This document shows, in pieces, positions 26,654-35,511 of a stretch of 64,000 nt of DNA. The notes beneath the pieces were generated by a model. That model searched no databases. It was not told where the DNA came from and worked only from the letters and a program-made list of their open reading frames with translations. Position numbers and translations under genes: made by a program. The DNA comes from Rs1 sp038900335. GTDB lineage: Bacteria; Pseudomonadota; Gammaproteobacteria; Pseudomonadales; Balneatricaceae. Every line of letters starts with the position of its first letter. The first letter of the stretch is position 1. The stretch is from NCBI GenBank assembly GCA_038900335.1, contig JBBMRB010000007.1, positions 97,908 to 161,907 of the forward strand, read 5' to 3'.

Positions 26654-27313
26654 CTATTTAATATTAGCGCTAACTTTGCTGATGCTGTCCCTGGCAATAT
26701 CGGTAATAGCCTGCCAGTTTTTCTGTTCAATAAGTTGTTGTGGTGACAGCCAGGAGCCGCCAACGCACATAACGTTATTTAGCGCGAGGAACTTCTCTGC
26801 ATTATCAGTGGTTATGCCACCAGTAGGGCAAAATTTTACTTGTCCAAAAGGTCCGCTTAAAGCTTTGAGCATGGCGATAGACCCAGCGGCTTCAGCAGGG
26901 AAAAATTTACAGCGAGAATAGCCGTATTCAATAGCCTGCATTAATTCAGAAGCCGTACTCACGCCTGGCAATAACGGCACATCATTATCTTGGCCTTTCT
27001 CTAGCAAGCTGTTGGTAATACCCGGGCTAATAACAAAAGTAGCGCCGGCGTCAATCGCTTGCTGATATTGCTCAGGATTTAATACGGTACCGGCAGCGAG
27101 TTGCATTTGAGGGACATGTTTTGCTATTTGCTCCATGGCCGCTAATGCAGCATTTGTTCTCAGTGTTACCTCTATCACATTAATGCCGCCATCGATGAGG
27201 GCTCTCGCTAGGGAAATAGCATCAGAGGAAGATTCAATAGCCACTACCGGTATAATTGGCGATTGGCTGCAAAAACTATCAACCAAGGGCACATTTTGTC
27301 TATCGCTGTACAT
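26654..27313 (-). CDS. eda: KDPG aldolase (2-dehydro-3-deoxy-phosphogluconate aldolase)
   Basis: Last Entner-Doudoroff enzyme: splits KDPG into pyruvate and glyceraldehyde-3-phosphate. 219 residues (E. coli 213). Motifs: IPVVAIESSSDAISLARAL (about 21), VIEVTLRTNAAL with the catalytic Glu (about 46), AAGTVLNPEQYQQAIDAGA (about 73), and CKFFPAEAAGSIAMLKAL (about 142) with the Schiff-base Lys, then FCPTGGIT. Ten bases separate it from pgl, so zwf-pgl-eda form one operon. A strong terminator follows. Confidence 0.96.
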   Translation of the reverse strand: MYSDRQNVPLVDSFCSQSPIIPVVAIESSSDAISLARALIDGGINVIEVTLRTNAALAAMEQIAKHVPQMQLAAGTVLNPEQYQQAIDAGATFVISPGITNSLLEKGQDNDVPLLPGVSTASELMQAIEYGYSRCKFFPAEAAGSIAMLKALSGPFGQVKFCPTGGITTDNAEKFLALNNVMCVGGSWLSPQQLIEQKNWQAITDIARDSISKVSANIK

Positions 27314-27322
27314 AGTGTTCTC

Positions 27323-28018
27323 CTAAGGGCACCAAAGTACCGTTGTGTTTTTATTCAAAAAGCGTCTGATTGGCATCGCCTTTTCGTCGTTATTAGCGAG
27401 TGCTTTTTCAAGAGTGATTTTTTTATCATCACCTTTTAGCTGTACAAAAATATGTTCAGCTTTGTTAATGGCATCAGCGCTTAAGGTTATTCTGCTATAA
27501 GGTGCTGATGTTGGCTGCGTCGCTAAGAATGTTGCCTTAGTGTTAAGCCCTTCATCGAGTTGCTCGCAACAGGGAAATATTGAGGCGCTATGTCCATCGT
27601 TGCCCATGCCGAGTAAGGCAATATCAATAGTTAGATTTTGCTCGCAAAAAAGGGCGTTAAGCGCAATAGCGGCATTATCTGACGTTTGTTGTGGCTGATA
27701 CAAAGGTATCAATGTTGCAGCTTTGGCGTTATTGATTAACAGATTTTCTTCTACTAAGCGCTGGTTGCTATCTTGATGAGAGGCGCTAAGCCATCTGTCA
27801 TCAACTAGTGTAATACTGACCTTGCTCCACTCTAACGGTGCATTGCTGAGTAAATTAAACAGTGTTTTAGGTGTGCTGCCACCAGATACTGCTAATAGTG
27901 CTTTGCCGGCAGTGTTGATCTTGAGTGTTAAAATGCTAGCGACTTGGTCGGCTAAATATTGGCTTTGCTGTTCGATATCTGGAAATTCTAAATAGTTCAG
28001 CTCAGTTTTATTCATCAT
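27323..28018 (-). CDS. pgl: 6-phosphogluconolactonase
   Basis: Hydrolyses 6-phosphogluconolactone to 6-phosphogluconate. About 231 residues of the DevB/Pgl type. Visible motifs are KALLAVSGGSTPKTLFNLLS (about 37), ITLVDDRWLSASHQDSNQR (about 70) and ALLGMGNDGHSASIFP (about 137). Start: ATGATG at 28018, whose A is also the last base of the zwf stop, giving TAATG coupling; a further in-frame extension into zwf is unlikely. Middle gene of zwf-pgl-eda. Confidence 0.94.
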   Translation of the reverse strand: MMNKTELNYLEFPDIEQQSQYLADQVASILTLKINTAGKALLAVSGGSTPKTLFNLLSNAPLEWSKVSITLVDDRWLSASHQDSNQRLVEENLLINNAKAATLIPLYQPQQTSDNAAIALNALFCEQNLTIDIALLGMGNDGHSASIFPCCEQLDEGLNTKATFLATQPTSAPYSRITLSADAINKAEHIFVQLKGDDKKITLEKALANNDEKAMPIRRFLNKNTTVLWCP

Positions 28019-29490
28019 TACGCTTCTCCTGACCACTGTCGATTATCTTTGCGGATAATCATTTGAGCTTCGGTTGGGCCCCAGCTGCCAGCGGGATACT
28101 TGTGTAAAACGTGCTCGCTTGATTGCCAAGGTTTCATGATGTTGTCACACCAAGCCCATGCATGCTCTATTTCATCTCTGCGTACAAATAGGTACTGGTT
28201 GCCTTTAATGACTTCGTAAAGTAGTCGCTCATAAGCTTGTGGTGTTCTTGTGTCGTGAAATTTCTCACCGAAATTCAAGTCCAATTCAGTTGGTTGAATT
28301 TGTATGTCGTTATTAATACCAGGTGATTTGGTCTGTACTTGTAAAGAGACGCCTTCGTTAGGTTGAATGCTAAGTACTAGCTTATTGTGAGCCACTTCTC
28401 GTTGCTCGGGAGCAAAAATAAAATGTGGTTGCGGCTTAAAATGGACAACTATTTGAGTCAGTTTTTGTTTCATGCGTTTGCCTGTTCTCAAATAGAACGG
28501 CACGCCTGCCCAGCGCCAGTTGCTGATCTCGGCGCGAATAGCAATATAGGTTTCAGTATTACTTGCACCCTGCGCGCCTTCTTCTTTGTTATAGCCAGGT
28601 AGGAGCTCTACATCATTGTTGCCATTGTCATATTGAGCGCGAACAACACTGTGTTTTTGATCTTGGGCATTAATCGGTTTGAGTTGCTTTAATATTTTCA
28701 CCTTTTGATCGCGAATGCTATCTGCTGATAAATCATCTGGCGGGTCCATCGCAACAAGAGTCAGTAATTGTAATAAATGGTTTTGGACCATATCACGCAT
28801 TTGGCCCGCTTTATCAAAATAGCTCCACCTGCCTTCTATACCCACTGATTCAGCGATAGTTATTTCAACATGAGAAATATAATTTTGATTCCATTGGGTG
28901 CCAAAAATAGGGTTGGCAAAGCGCAGTGCCAGTAAATTCTGTACTGTTTCTTTACCGAGATAATGATCAATGCGGTAAATTTGTTCTTCGCTAAAATACA
29001 GCCCAACTTCTTGATTGATTTTGCTTGATGATTGCTTATCAAAACCAAGAGGTTTCTCAAGCACGACTCTGCTGTGCTCATTAATGCATTGTGCTTGGTG
29101 TAAGTTTTTACTAATAACACCAAAGAATTGCGCGGCACTGGCATAATAAAAAATATGATGCTGATTATCTGTTTTTGTCAATTGTGCGTGTAAGTTTTGA
29201 TAATCTTCGTCGGTTGAAAAATCTAATTTGATATATTTAATGCGTGCTAATACTGAATTTAAAGTGTCATCGTCTAGTCTGTCGCTACTAACGTGTGTTT
29301 TTAGGCTGTCCAGTACTTGTTGCTTGTAAGACTGAGTATCAATTTCTGATCTTGCAGCGCAAAAAATAACAGTGTTGTCGGGAAGTAATTGATCTTTTTC
29401 TAGATCGTATAGAGAAGGCAGCAGTTTTCTTTGTGATAAATCACCTAAAGCGCCGAATATAACTATGTCTGTTGCACTAGGTATGTTCAT
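28018..29490 (-). CDS. zwf: glucose-6-phosphate 1-dehydrogenase
   Basis: Oxidises glucose-6-phosphate to the lactone with NAD(P), feeding the Entner-Doudoroff route. 490 residues, family-typical (E. coli 491). N-terminal Rossmann loop FGALGDLSQRKLLPSLYDL (note Ala where GATGDL is usual), active-site RIDHYLGKETVQNLLALR (about 178), and FYLRTGKRM (about 330) near the substrate site. First gene of zwf-pgl-eda and divergent from hexR. HexR-like palindromes lie 17-31 and 79-93 bases upstream of its start, so repression by HexR is expected. Confidence 0.97.
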   Translation of the reverse strand: MNIPSATDIVIFGALGDLSQRKLLPSLYDLEKDQLLPDNTVIFCAARSEIDTQSYKQQVLDSLKTHVSSDRLDDDTLNSVLARIKYIKLDFSTDEDYQNLHAQLTKTDNQHHIFYYASAAQFFGVISKNLHQAQCINEHSRVVLEKPLGFDKQSSSKINQEVGLYFSEEQIYRIDHYLGKETVQNLLALRFANPIFGTQWNQNYISHVEITIAESVGIEGRWSYFDKAGQMRDMVQNHLLQLLTLVAMDPPDDLSADSIRDQKVKILKQLKPINAQDQKHSVVRAQYDNGNNDVELLPGYNKEEGAQGASNTETYIAIRAEISNWRWAGVPFYLRTGKRMKQKLTQIVVHFKPQPHFIFAPEQREVAHNKLVLSIQPNEGVSLQVQTKSPGINNDIQIQPTELDLNFGEKFHDTRTPQAYERLLYEVIKGNQYLFVRRDEIEHAWAWCDNIMKPWQSSEHVLHKYPAGSWGPTEAQMIIRKDNRQWSGEA

Positions 29491-29814
29491 AATCTGCCTC
29501 TGTTTCTTGTAATTAAACTAGATTTGCTAAAGATTTTATGTATTTTATGCATGATCGTCAACTTTTATATGTAATATTACTATATTTTAAGTAAGGCTAG
29601 TTCTTGTTTGCTATTGTAATCTATTTATCGTTAATGCTGCTGGTTTAAAGGTGTTGGCTAGCTGCTGTTATTGTGTGTTTGGATTAGCAAAAACGCGATT
29701 ACTTTTAGCTTAAGTGGTAATATAACTACATATTGACTGATAATGTGGCTTTTTGGAAATCCACTTACTGTTGTTTGCATCAATAATATAGTGGAATTAT
29801 TACTGGAGTATTTA
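29491..29814. promoter_or_regulatory. zwf/hexR divergent regulatory region with three HexR-like sites
   Basis: Gene-free 324-base region. Three sites resemble the gammaproteobacterial HexR motif (TGTAAT, A/T centre, ATTACA): TTGTAATTAAACTAG at 29507-29521 close to zwf, ATGTAATATTACTAT at 29569-29583 in the middle, and TGGTAATATAACTACA at 29715-29730 on the hexR side. None is a perfect consensus; together in the right place they support autoregulation and control of zwf. The region is otherwise A/T-rich, with no other gene seen. Confidence 0.6.
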
Positions 29815-30660
29815 ATGCTTTCGAAAATTAAGCAAAAACGTGATGAATTAAATAAATCTGAGAAAAAAGTAGCAGATGTTATTTTAATGAACCCTTCAGT
29901 GGTAACACAGTTAAGTATTGCTGCCTTAGCAAAATCTGCAGGAGTAAGTGAGCCGACGGTTAATCGTTTTTGTCGCAGCTTTTTGTCTAAAGGTTTTCCT
30001 GATTTTAAAATTCAATTAGCTAAAAGTTTAGTTAGCGGTTCTCAATTCGTCACTCGCAGTGTCGATCAAAACGATGATGTGGAGCAGTATACAGATAAAA
30101 TATTTACCTCATCGATTGCAACGTTAGATGCGGCTAGAAAACAGATTGATGTTAAATCCATTGCTATTGCTGTCGATCATATTATTCAAGCTAAACAAAT
30201 ATCTTTTTTTGGTTTAGGGGCTTCAGGCTCAGTAGCTAAAGATGCGCAGCATAAGTTCTTTCGTTTTAATTTGCCGGTAGTGTCTTATGATGATGTGCTG
30301 ATGCAGCGCATGGTAGCCTCGGCAGCGGGTACAGGGGATGTGATTTTTATCATCTCTTATACTGGTAGAACAAAAGATTTGGTGGAAATTGCTCAGTTGG
30401 CAGGGGAGGTTGGTGCGACAGTGATTGCATTGACGATAGAGGATTCTCCATTAGCTAAAGTGTGTCCTGTTGTACTTGCTGTGCCGCACGTGGAAAATAC
30501 CGATGTCTATATGCCAATGACGTCTAGGTTAACGCAATTAACGATACTGGATGTGATTGCAACCGGTGTGACTTTAAAGCGTGGTAAAGGTTTTCATCAG
30601 CATTTAGATAAAATTAAGCAAAGCTTGATAGCGACACGTTATACGCTTGATGGTGAGTAG
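29815..30660 (+). CDS. hexR: HexR family transcriptional regulator of central carbon metabolism
   Basis: RpiR/HexR-type regulator; in pseudomonads and Shewanella it represses zwf, edd, gap and others and is released by KDPG. 281 residues: N-terminal HTH_6 (about 1-77; IKQKRDELNKSEKKVADVIL, then GVSEPTVNRFCRSFLSKGFP) and C-terminal SIS sugar-phosphate domain (about 120-260; FFGLGASGSVAKDAQHKFFR and IISYTGRTKDLVEIAQ). I start at ATG 29815, which has CTGGAG upstream; the longer in-frame reading adds 24 residues not found in the family. It lies between its probable targets zwf-pgl-eda and gap-pyk. Confidence 0.94.
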   Translation: MLSKIKQKRDELNKSEKKVADVILMNPSVVTQLSIAALAKSAGVSEPTVNRFCRSFLSKGFPDFKIQLAKSLVSGSQFVTRSVDQNDDVEQYTDKIFTSSIATLDAARKQIDVKSIAIAVDHIIQAKQISFFGLGASGSVAKDAQHKFFRFNLPVVSYDDVLMQRMVASAAGTGDVIFIISYTGRTKDLVEIAQLAGEVGATVIALTIEDSPLAKVCPVVLAVPHVENTDVYMPMTSRLTQLTILDVIATGVTLKRGKGFHQHLDKIKQSLIATRYTLDGE

Positions 30661-30691
30661 TGCTGGTTAATCGAAATAACTAAATAGATAT

Positions 30692-30731
30692 AAAAAAGCC
30701 CCGATGCACGTCATTGTATTGGGGCTTTTTT
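30692..30731. terminator. bidirectional terminator between hexR and pyk
   Basis: AAAAAAGCCCC (30692-30702) pairs with GGGGCTTTTTT (30721-30731) around an 18-base loop. The flanking A and T runs let it stop transcripts from both hexR (plus) and pyk (minus), whose stops lie 31 and 14 bases away. Confidence 0.85.
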
Positions 30732-30744
30732 ATTGCTTAGGTTG

Positions 30745-32193
30745 TTATTGAATATCGTCGCCAATGCGAACTATTTTCAATGTGTTAGTGCCACCTTGTG
30801 CATTAACATAGTCGCCTTTTGTGATGACAACAAGATCACCTTCTTTAGCGCATCCTGATTTCACCACTTCTGCAATGGCTAATTTGTTAATTTCACTTGC
30901 CTGCATTTCCGATGAGTTAAACGCAATGGTTTGTACGTTGCGATACATCGCTACTTTGGTCTGCGTCTTAGGGTTTGCAGATAGTGCAAAAACAGGTAGT
31001 GATGTACGCAATCTGGTTGCTTGTCTAGGAGTTGCGCCAGATTCAGTCATACAGGCGATTGCTTTAACGCCTTCCAAATGATTAGCGGTATAGATGGCAG
31101 CTAAGGCAATAGTTTCATCAATGTTATCAAACTGCTCATTCAGGCGGTGGCCTGATTTCGCTAAATTACGACTAGACTCAGCGCCTTTGCATATTCTATC
31201 CATGGCTTCTACCGCTTGCACAGGGTAATCTCCTGCAGCTGTTTCAGCTGATAACATAACGGCATCGGTGTGATCGAATACAGCGTTTGCAACGTCCGAT
31301 ACTTCTGCACGAGTAGGCATTGGGCTGCTAATCATTGATTCCATCATTTGTGTTGCTGTAATGACTATTTTATTCAAGCTGCGAGCGCGTTGGATAATAT
31401 GCTTTTGTACGCCAACAAGTGCTGCATCGCCAATCTCAACGGCTAGATCACCACGAGCAACCATGACTACTTCAGACGCTTTGATAATATTATCTAATAC
31501 TTCATCGTCGGCAATCGTCTCAGCGCGTTCGATCTTAGCGACAAGCCCTGCATGAGAGCCCGCTGCGGTTAATAGTGCGCGCGCTTCGTGCATATCATGT
31601 TCATCGCGAGGGAAAGAGACTGCAATGTAGTCAGCTTCTATTTCAGTGGCAATAAGAATATCTGCTTTATCTTTATCCGTTAAGGCCTTTGCAGATAAAC
31701 CACCGCCTAGACGATTGATGCCTTTATTGTTTGATAGCGGTCCTGCTGTGGTTACTGTTGTGGTGATTGATGTATCACTGACAGCGGTAACTTCTAGAAC
31801 AACACGGCCATCATCTAATAGTAAGACATCGCCTATGCTAGAATCGGTTATCAGAGCGAGGTAATCGATTCCCACTTGCTGTTTGTCACCATCTTCATAG
31901 CCTAGTTTAGAATTTAAAGTGAAAGTATCACCTTGTTTGAGCTCTATTTTGCTGTCTTTAAAGCGGGCTATACGAATTTTTGGCCCCTGCAAATCGGCAA
32001 GAATAGCAACGAATAAGTTGTTCTTTTTAGCCACTTCGCGAATGATTTTAGCGCGCTGGCGGTGATCATCTGCTTCCCCGTGAGAGAAGTTCAGGCGTAA
32101 AACATTGGCGCCTGCTAAAATAATTCCCTCTATCTCTTCATAGCTAGAAGTTGAAGGGCCTAGTGTGGCAACTATCTTGGTAAGTCTTAACAT
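30745..32193 (-). CDS. pyk: pyruvate kinase
   Basis: Transfers phosphate from phosphoenolpyruvate to ADP, the last step of the lower glycolytic branch. 482 residues, close to E. coli PykA (480). Motifs: KIVATLGPSTSSYEEIEG and LRLNFSHGEADDHRQRA at the N-terminus, ILADLQGPKIRIARF (about 68), catalytic GLVAKIERAETIADDEV (about 217), MVARGDLAVEIG (about 243) and ITATQMMESMI (about 275). It starts 12 bases after the gap stop on the same strand, so gap-pyk is a two-gene operon ending at a shared terminator with hexR. Confidence 0.97.
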   Translation of the reverse strand: MLRLTKIVATLGPSTSSYEEIEGIILAGANVLRLNFSHGEADDHRQRAKIIREVAKKNNLFVAILADLQGPKIRIARFKDSKIELKQGDTFTLNSKLGYEDGDKQQVGIDYLALITDSSIGDVLLLDDGRVVLEVTAVSDTSITTTVTTAGPLSNNKGINRLGGGLSAKALTDKDKADILIATEIEADYIAVSFPRDEHDMHEARALLTAAGSHAGLVAKIERAETIADDEVLDNIIKASEVVMVARGDLAVEIGDAALVGVQKHIIQRARSLNKIVITATQMMESMISSPMPTRAEVSDVANAVFDHTDAVMLSAETAAGDYPVQAVEAMDRICKGAESSRNLAKSGHRLNEQFDNIDETIALAAIYTANHLEGVKAIACMTESGATPRQATRLRTSLPVFALSANPKTQTKVAMYRNVQTIAFNSSEMQASEINKLAIAEVVKSGCAKEGDLVVITKGDYVNAQGGTNTLKIVRIGDDIQ

Positions 32194-32205
32194 GTTTGGC
32201 TCTCT

Positions 32206-33210
32206 TTATGCTGGTGCATTCATTAAGGCGAGTGTGTTATCTAACATTCTGTTAGAAAAGCCCCATTCGTTATCATACCATGACATGACTTTAATTTGTC
32301 TACCTGATACCTTGGTTTGAGTGGCATCAAATATAGATGATTTCGGATTGTGGTTGAAGTCGATAGAGACTAAAGGCTTTGTGTTATAGCCCAGTATTGT
32401 TGAGCCGCTGCTCGCTTTTTGCAAAATTGCATTCACTTCATCAACGGTTGTTGCGGTTTTTGATATAAAGCTGAAATCAACAACCGAGACATTAATTGTG
32501 GGAACGCGCATTGCCATGCCGTCAATTTTACCTTTTAGTTCAGGTAATACCAAGCCGACAGCAGCTGCGGCGCCCGTGCTTGTTGGTATCATTGATTGAG
32601 TTGCTGAACGCGCACGATAAGGATCACTATGATAAGTATCAGAAAGCTTTTGATCATTAGTGTAGGAGTGAATGGTGGTCATCAAACCTGATTCGATACC
32701 TAAACTATCATTAAGTGCTTTAGCAACAGGCGCTAAGCAGTTGGTTGTGCAAGATGCATTTGATATTATTTGATGGCTAGCTCGTAGCTCTTGATGATTA
32801 ACCCCATAAACAACGGTGGCATCTACTTCTTTGCCTGGTGCTGAAATGATTACTTTTTTAGCGCCAGCGTCGATATGAGCTTGTGCTTTATCGCGTTGTG
32901 TAAATAGACCAGTGCATTCATAAACAACATCAATATCTAGCTCTTTCCAGGGAAGGTCTGCTGGGTTTCTTTGAGCGCAAATGATTATTTTGTCATCATT
33001 AATAACTAGAGACTCGCTATCGTTACTGATGGTGCCATTGAAAGGTCCGTGTACCGAGTCGTATTGAAAAAGATGAGCATTCATATCAGCTGCGCCTAAG
33101 TCATTGATAGCGACAACCTGAATTTGCTCTCTGTAATTACCTTCGTATAAAGCTCGTAAAATATTGCGACCGATTCTTCCAAAACCATTAATTGCGACGC
33201 GAATTGTCAT
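32206..33210 (-). CDS. gap: glyceraldehyde-3-phosphate dehydrogenase
   Basis: Oxidises glyceraldehyde-3-phosphate from KDPG cleavage to 1,3-bisphosphoglycerate. 334 residues from the start MTIRVAINGFGRIGRNILR, which has GAGGGTTT just upstream; a longer in-frame reading adds 23 residues and has no family support. The NAD loop VVAINDLGAADMNAHLF (about 31) suggests an NAD-preferring enzyme. The active site ASCTTNCLAPVAK (about 152) carries the catalytic Cys, and TGAAAAVGLVLPELKGK (about 210) is intact. First gene of gap-pyk, divergent from edd, with a palindromic HexR-like site upstream. Confidence 0.96.
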   Translation of the reverse strand: MTIRVAINGFGRIGRNILRALYEGNYREQIQVVAINDLGAADMNAHLFQYDSVHGPFNGTISNDSESLVINDDKIIICAQRNPADLPWKELDIDVVYECTGLFTQRDKAQAHIDAGAKKVIISAPGKEVDATVVYGVNHQELRASHQIISNASCTTNCLAPVAKALNDSLGIESGLMTTIHSYTNDQKLSDTYHSDPYRARSATQSMIPTSTGAAAAVGLVLPELKGKIDGMAMRVPTINVSVVDFSFISKTATTVDEVNAILQKASSGSTILGYNTKPLVSIDFNHNPKSSIFDATQTKVSGRQIKVMSWYDNEWGFSNRMLDNTLALMNAPA

Positions 33211-33552
33211 ATTAAAACCCTCTTGAAAAATTATTTTGTTTAATATTACTCCTTTTTTAGGATTAAGATAGCTATCCATTAATAAAATCTTGTAATATTA
33301 CAACAAAAACTTAAAGTCATCTTTTTTTTATTTTAGCGTAGTTGTTATATTAGTTGTTATATATGTCAGTTTCTTTGCATTTAAGGCGTGGTTCGTCATA
33401 AATACTCGTTACTTTAGTTGCATTAAATAAGACAATATAGTTAGGTTGAGTTAAGACGGTGGCTTTAATAGCAAGTGATGGTTAAAAATAGAGATCAGCT
33501 ATTAGCAAATTAGGTTAATAGATTACTTTTACAAAAAAATATAGGTGAGTGT
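33211..33552. promoter_or_regulatory. gap/edd divergent regulatory region with HexR-like palindrome
   Basis: Gene-free 342-base region. A perfect palindrome TTGTAATATTACAA (33290-33303) shares the 11-mer TGTAATATTAC with a site upstream of zwf. It has the TTGT...ACAA ends of HexR operators with a centre one base shorter than the 7-8 reported for Pseudomonas. A related TTTAATATTACT lies at 33239-33250. A 12-base unit TAGTTGTTATAT is repeated head to tail at 33339-33350 and 33351-33362. The rest is A/T-rich with no further gene. Confidence 0.55.
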
Positions 33553-35376
33553 ATGCATAGTGAAATAGCGAGAGTAACCAAACGAATTATCGAGCGCAGC
33601 AAAGATTGCCGTGATGATTACCTCAAGCGAATGCAAAGCGCTCAAGAGCAAGGCGTCCATCGTGGGGTGCTATCTTGCGGTAATTTAGCACACGGTTTTG
33701 CCGCCTGTAATGCCGATGATAAAGCGGCGCTGAAAATGACAAATGCGGTTAATATAGGTCTTGTTTCGGCCTATAATGACATGCTATCAGCACATCAGCC
33801 GTTTCAATTCTATCCAGAAATTTTCAAAAAAAGAGCGACTGAAATGGGCTCTGTTGCCCAGTTTGCTGGTGGCGTCCCTGCAATGTGTGATGGTGTCACT
33901 CAAGGTCAGCCAGGTATGGAACTCAGCTTGTTTAGCCGTGATGTCATTGCGATGTCGAGTGCCATTGGTTTGTCTCATAACATGTTTGATGGCGCTGCTT
34001 ATCTAGGTGTGTGCGATAAAATTGTACCGGGATTGTTAATAGGTGCACTGAGTTTTGGTCATTTACCCACTATTTTTGTACCGGCGGGGCCTATGCCCAG
34101 TGGTTTATCAAATAAAGAGAAGGCCAATATCAGGCAGCTTTACGCTGAGGGTAAAGTTGACAGAAACGCCCTGTTAGAGTGTGAATCAGCGTCATATCAC
34201 AGTGCCGGTACTTGTACCTTTTACGGTACAGCCAATAGTAATCAGCTCATTGTTGAGTTAATGGGGCTTCATCTACCGGGTTCCTCTTTCGTTAACCCTG
34301 GCACTCAATTGCGTGATGCTTTAACAAGAGAAGCATGCACAAGATTGATTAAGCTGACACCTCAAAACGGCGAATTTACTCCGCTTTATAAAATTGTCAC
34401 CGAATATACTATTGTCAACGCTATTGTCGCGCTACTGGCAACAGGGGGGTCAACTAACCATACTATGCACCTTATTGCGATTGCTCGTGCTGCAGGTGTG
34501 ATTATTGACTGGGATGATTTTTCAGATCTTTCTGCAGTGGTGCCATTATTGACCAGAATTTACCCTAACGGCAAAGCGGATGTGAACCATTTTCATGCAG
34601 CTGGTGGTACCTCTTATTTGGTGCGCACGTTACTTGCCGGCGGTTTATTACATGAAGATGTAACCACTATCATGGGTCGTGGCTTATCTCACTATACTAA
34701 AGAGCCATTTTTAGAAAATGGAAAAGTGGTATGGCGTGAAGGGACAGACACGAGTTTAGACACTGATGTGCTGACAAGCTATGACAAACCATTTAGCGCA
34801 GAAGGCGGTGTGAAGCTACTAAAAGGTAATTTGGGTCGAGCGGTTATTAAAGTGTCTGCCGTGGCGAAAGAGCATCAAATAGTGACGGCGCCGGCGGTGA
34901 TTTTTGATGATCAAAACCAAATTGAAAGCTTTTTTGAGCGCGCTGAGCTCGATAAAGATTTTATTGCAGTCGTGCGTTTTCAAGGCCCTAAGGCGAATGG
35001 TATGCCTGAACTGCATAAATTAACACCGTTTTTAGGATCCCTGCAAGATCGAGGTTTTAAAGTAGCGCTAGTCACTGATGGTCGAATGTCTGGTGCTTCA
35101 GGCAAAGTGCCAGCGGCTATTCACTTATGCCCTGAGGCAAGTGAAGGTGGCTTGTTAGCTAAAGTACAAAATGGTGATATTCTCACTCTTAATGCATTGA
35201 CAGGTGAGCTTAGTTTACACGTTGATGAGCAGCTACTATTGGCTCGTGAAGCTGCTCAATGTGATTTTACTAAAAGTATGTTTGGCATGGGACGTGAGTT
35301 GTTTGCATCTTTAAGAGCGCAGGTCATGCCAGCGGAGCTTGGTGCTAGTGTGATACGCGATAAATTTCATAGTTAA
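33553..35376 (+). CDS. edd: phosphogluconate dehydratase
   Basis: Dehydrates 6-phosphogluconate to KDPG, the committing Entner-Doudoroff step; an iron-sulfur enzyme of the IlvD/Edd family. 607 residues (E. coli 603). Motifs: GGVPAMCDGVTQGQPGMELS (about 108), HNMFDGAAYLGVCDKIVPG (about 147), YHSAGTCTFYGTANSNQ (about 215) with cluster-binding Cys, and VTDGRMSGASGKVPAAIHL (about 510). The ATG has AGGTGAG upstream. A terminator follows, so glk is probably expressed separately. It is divergent from gap and likely under HexR. Confidence 0.97.
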   Translation: MHSEIARVTKRIIERSKDCRDDYLKRMQSAQEQGVHRGVLSCGNLAHGFAACNADDKAALKMTNAVNIGLVSAYNDMLSAHQPFQFYPEIFKKRATEMGSVAQFAGGVPAMCDGVTQGQPGMELSLFSRDVIAMSSAIGLSHNMFDGAAYLGVCDKIVPGLLIGALSFGHLPTIFVPAGPMPSGLSNKEKANIRQLYAEGKVDRNALLECESASYHSAGTCTFYGTANSNQLIVELMGLHLPGSSFVNPGTQLRDALTREACTRLIKLTPQNGEFTPLYKIVTEYTIVNAIVALLATGGSTNHTMHLIAIARAAGVIIDWDDFSDLSAVVPLLTRIYPNGKADVNHFHAAGGTSYLVRTLLAGGLLHEDVTTIMGRGLSHYTKEPFLENGKVVWREGTDTSLDTDVLTSYDKPFSAEGGVKLLKGNLGRAVIKVSAVAKEHQIVTAPAVIFDDQNQIESFFERAELDKDFIAVVRFQGPKANGMPELHKLTPFLGSLQDRGFKVALVTDGRMSGASGKVPAAIHLCPEASEGGLLAKVQNGDILTLNALTGELSLHVDEQLLLAREAAQCDFTKSMFGMGRELFASLRAQVMPAELGASVIRDKFHS

Positions 35377-35425
35377 TAAAACAAAACATTAACTTCACTG
35401 TTTAATTGCGTATACACTGCTTATT

Positions 35426-35462
35426 GCCGCGCTTATGATCAGGGTAGCGCGGTGTTGTTTTT
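35426..35462 (+). terminator. terminator after edd
   Basis: CCGCGCT (35427-35433) and AGCGCGG (35446-35452) form a G+C-rich 7-base-pair stem, extended by a G-T pair, with tail TGTTGTTTTTT. It lies 51 bases past the edd stop and 50 before glk. Confidence 0.75.
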
Positions 35463-35511
35463 AATGAAAATAGTAACAGAGCCCGTTTTACAATAATCAG
35501 AGGATATAAGA

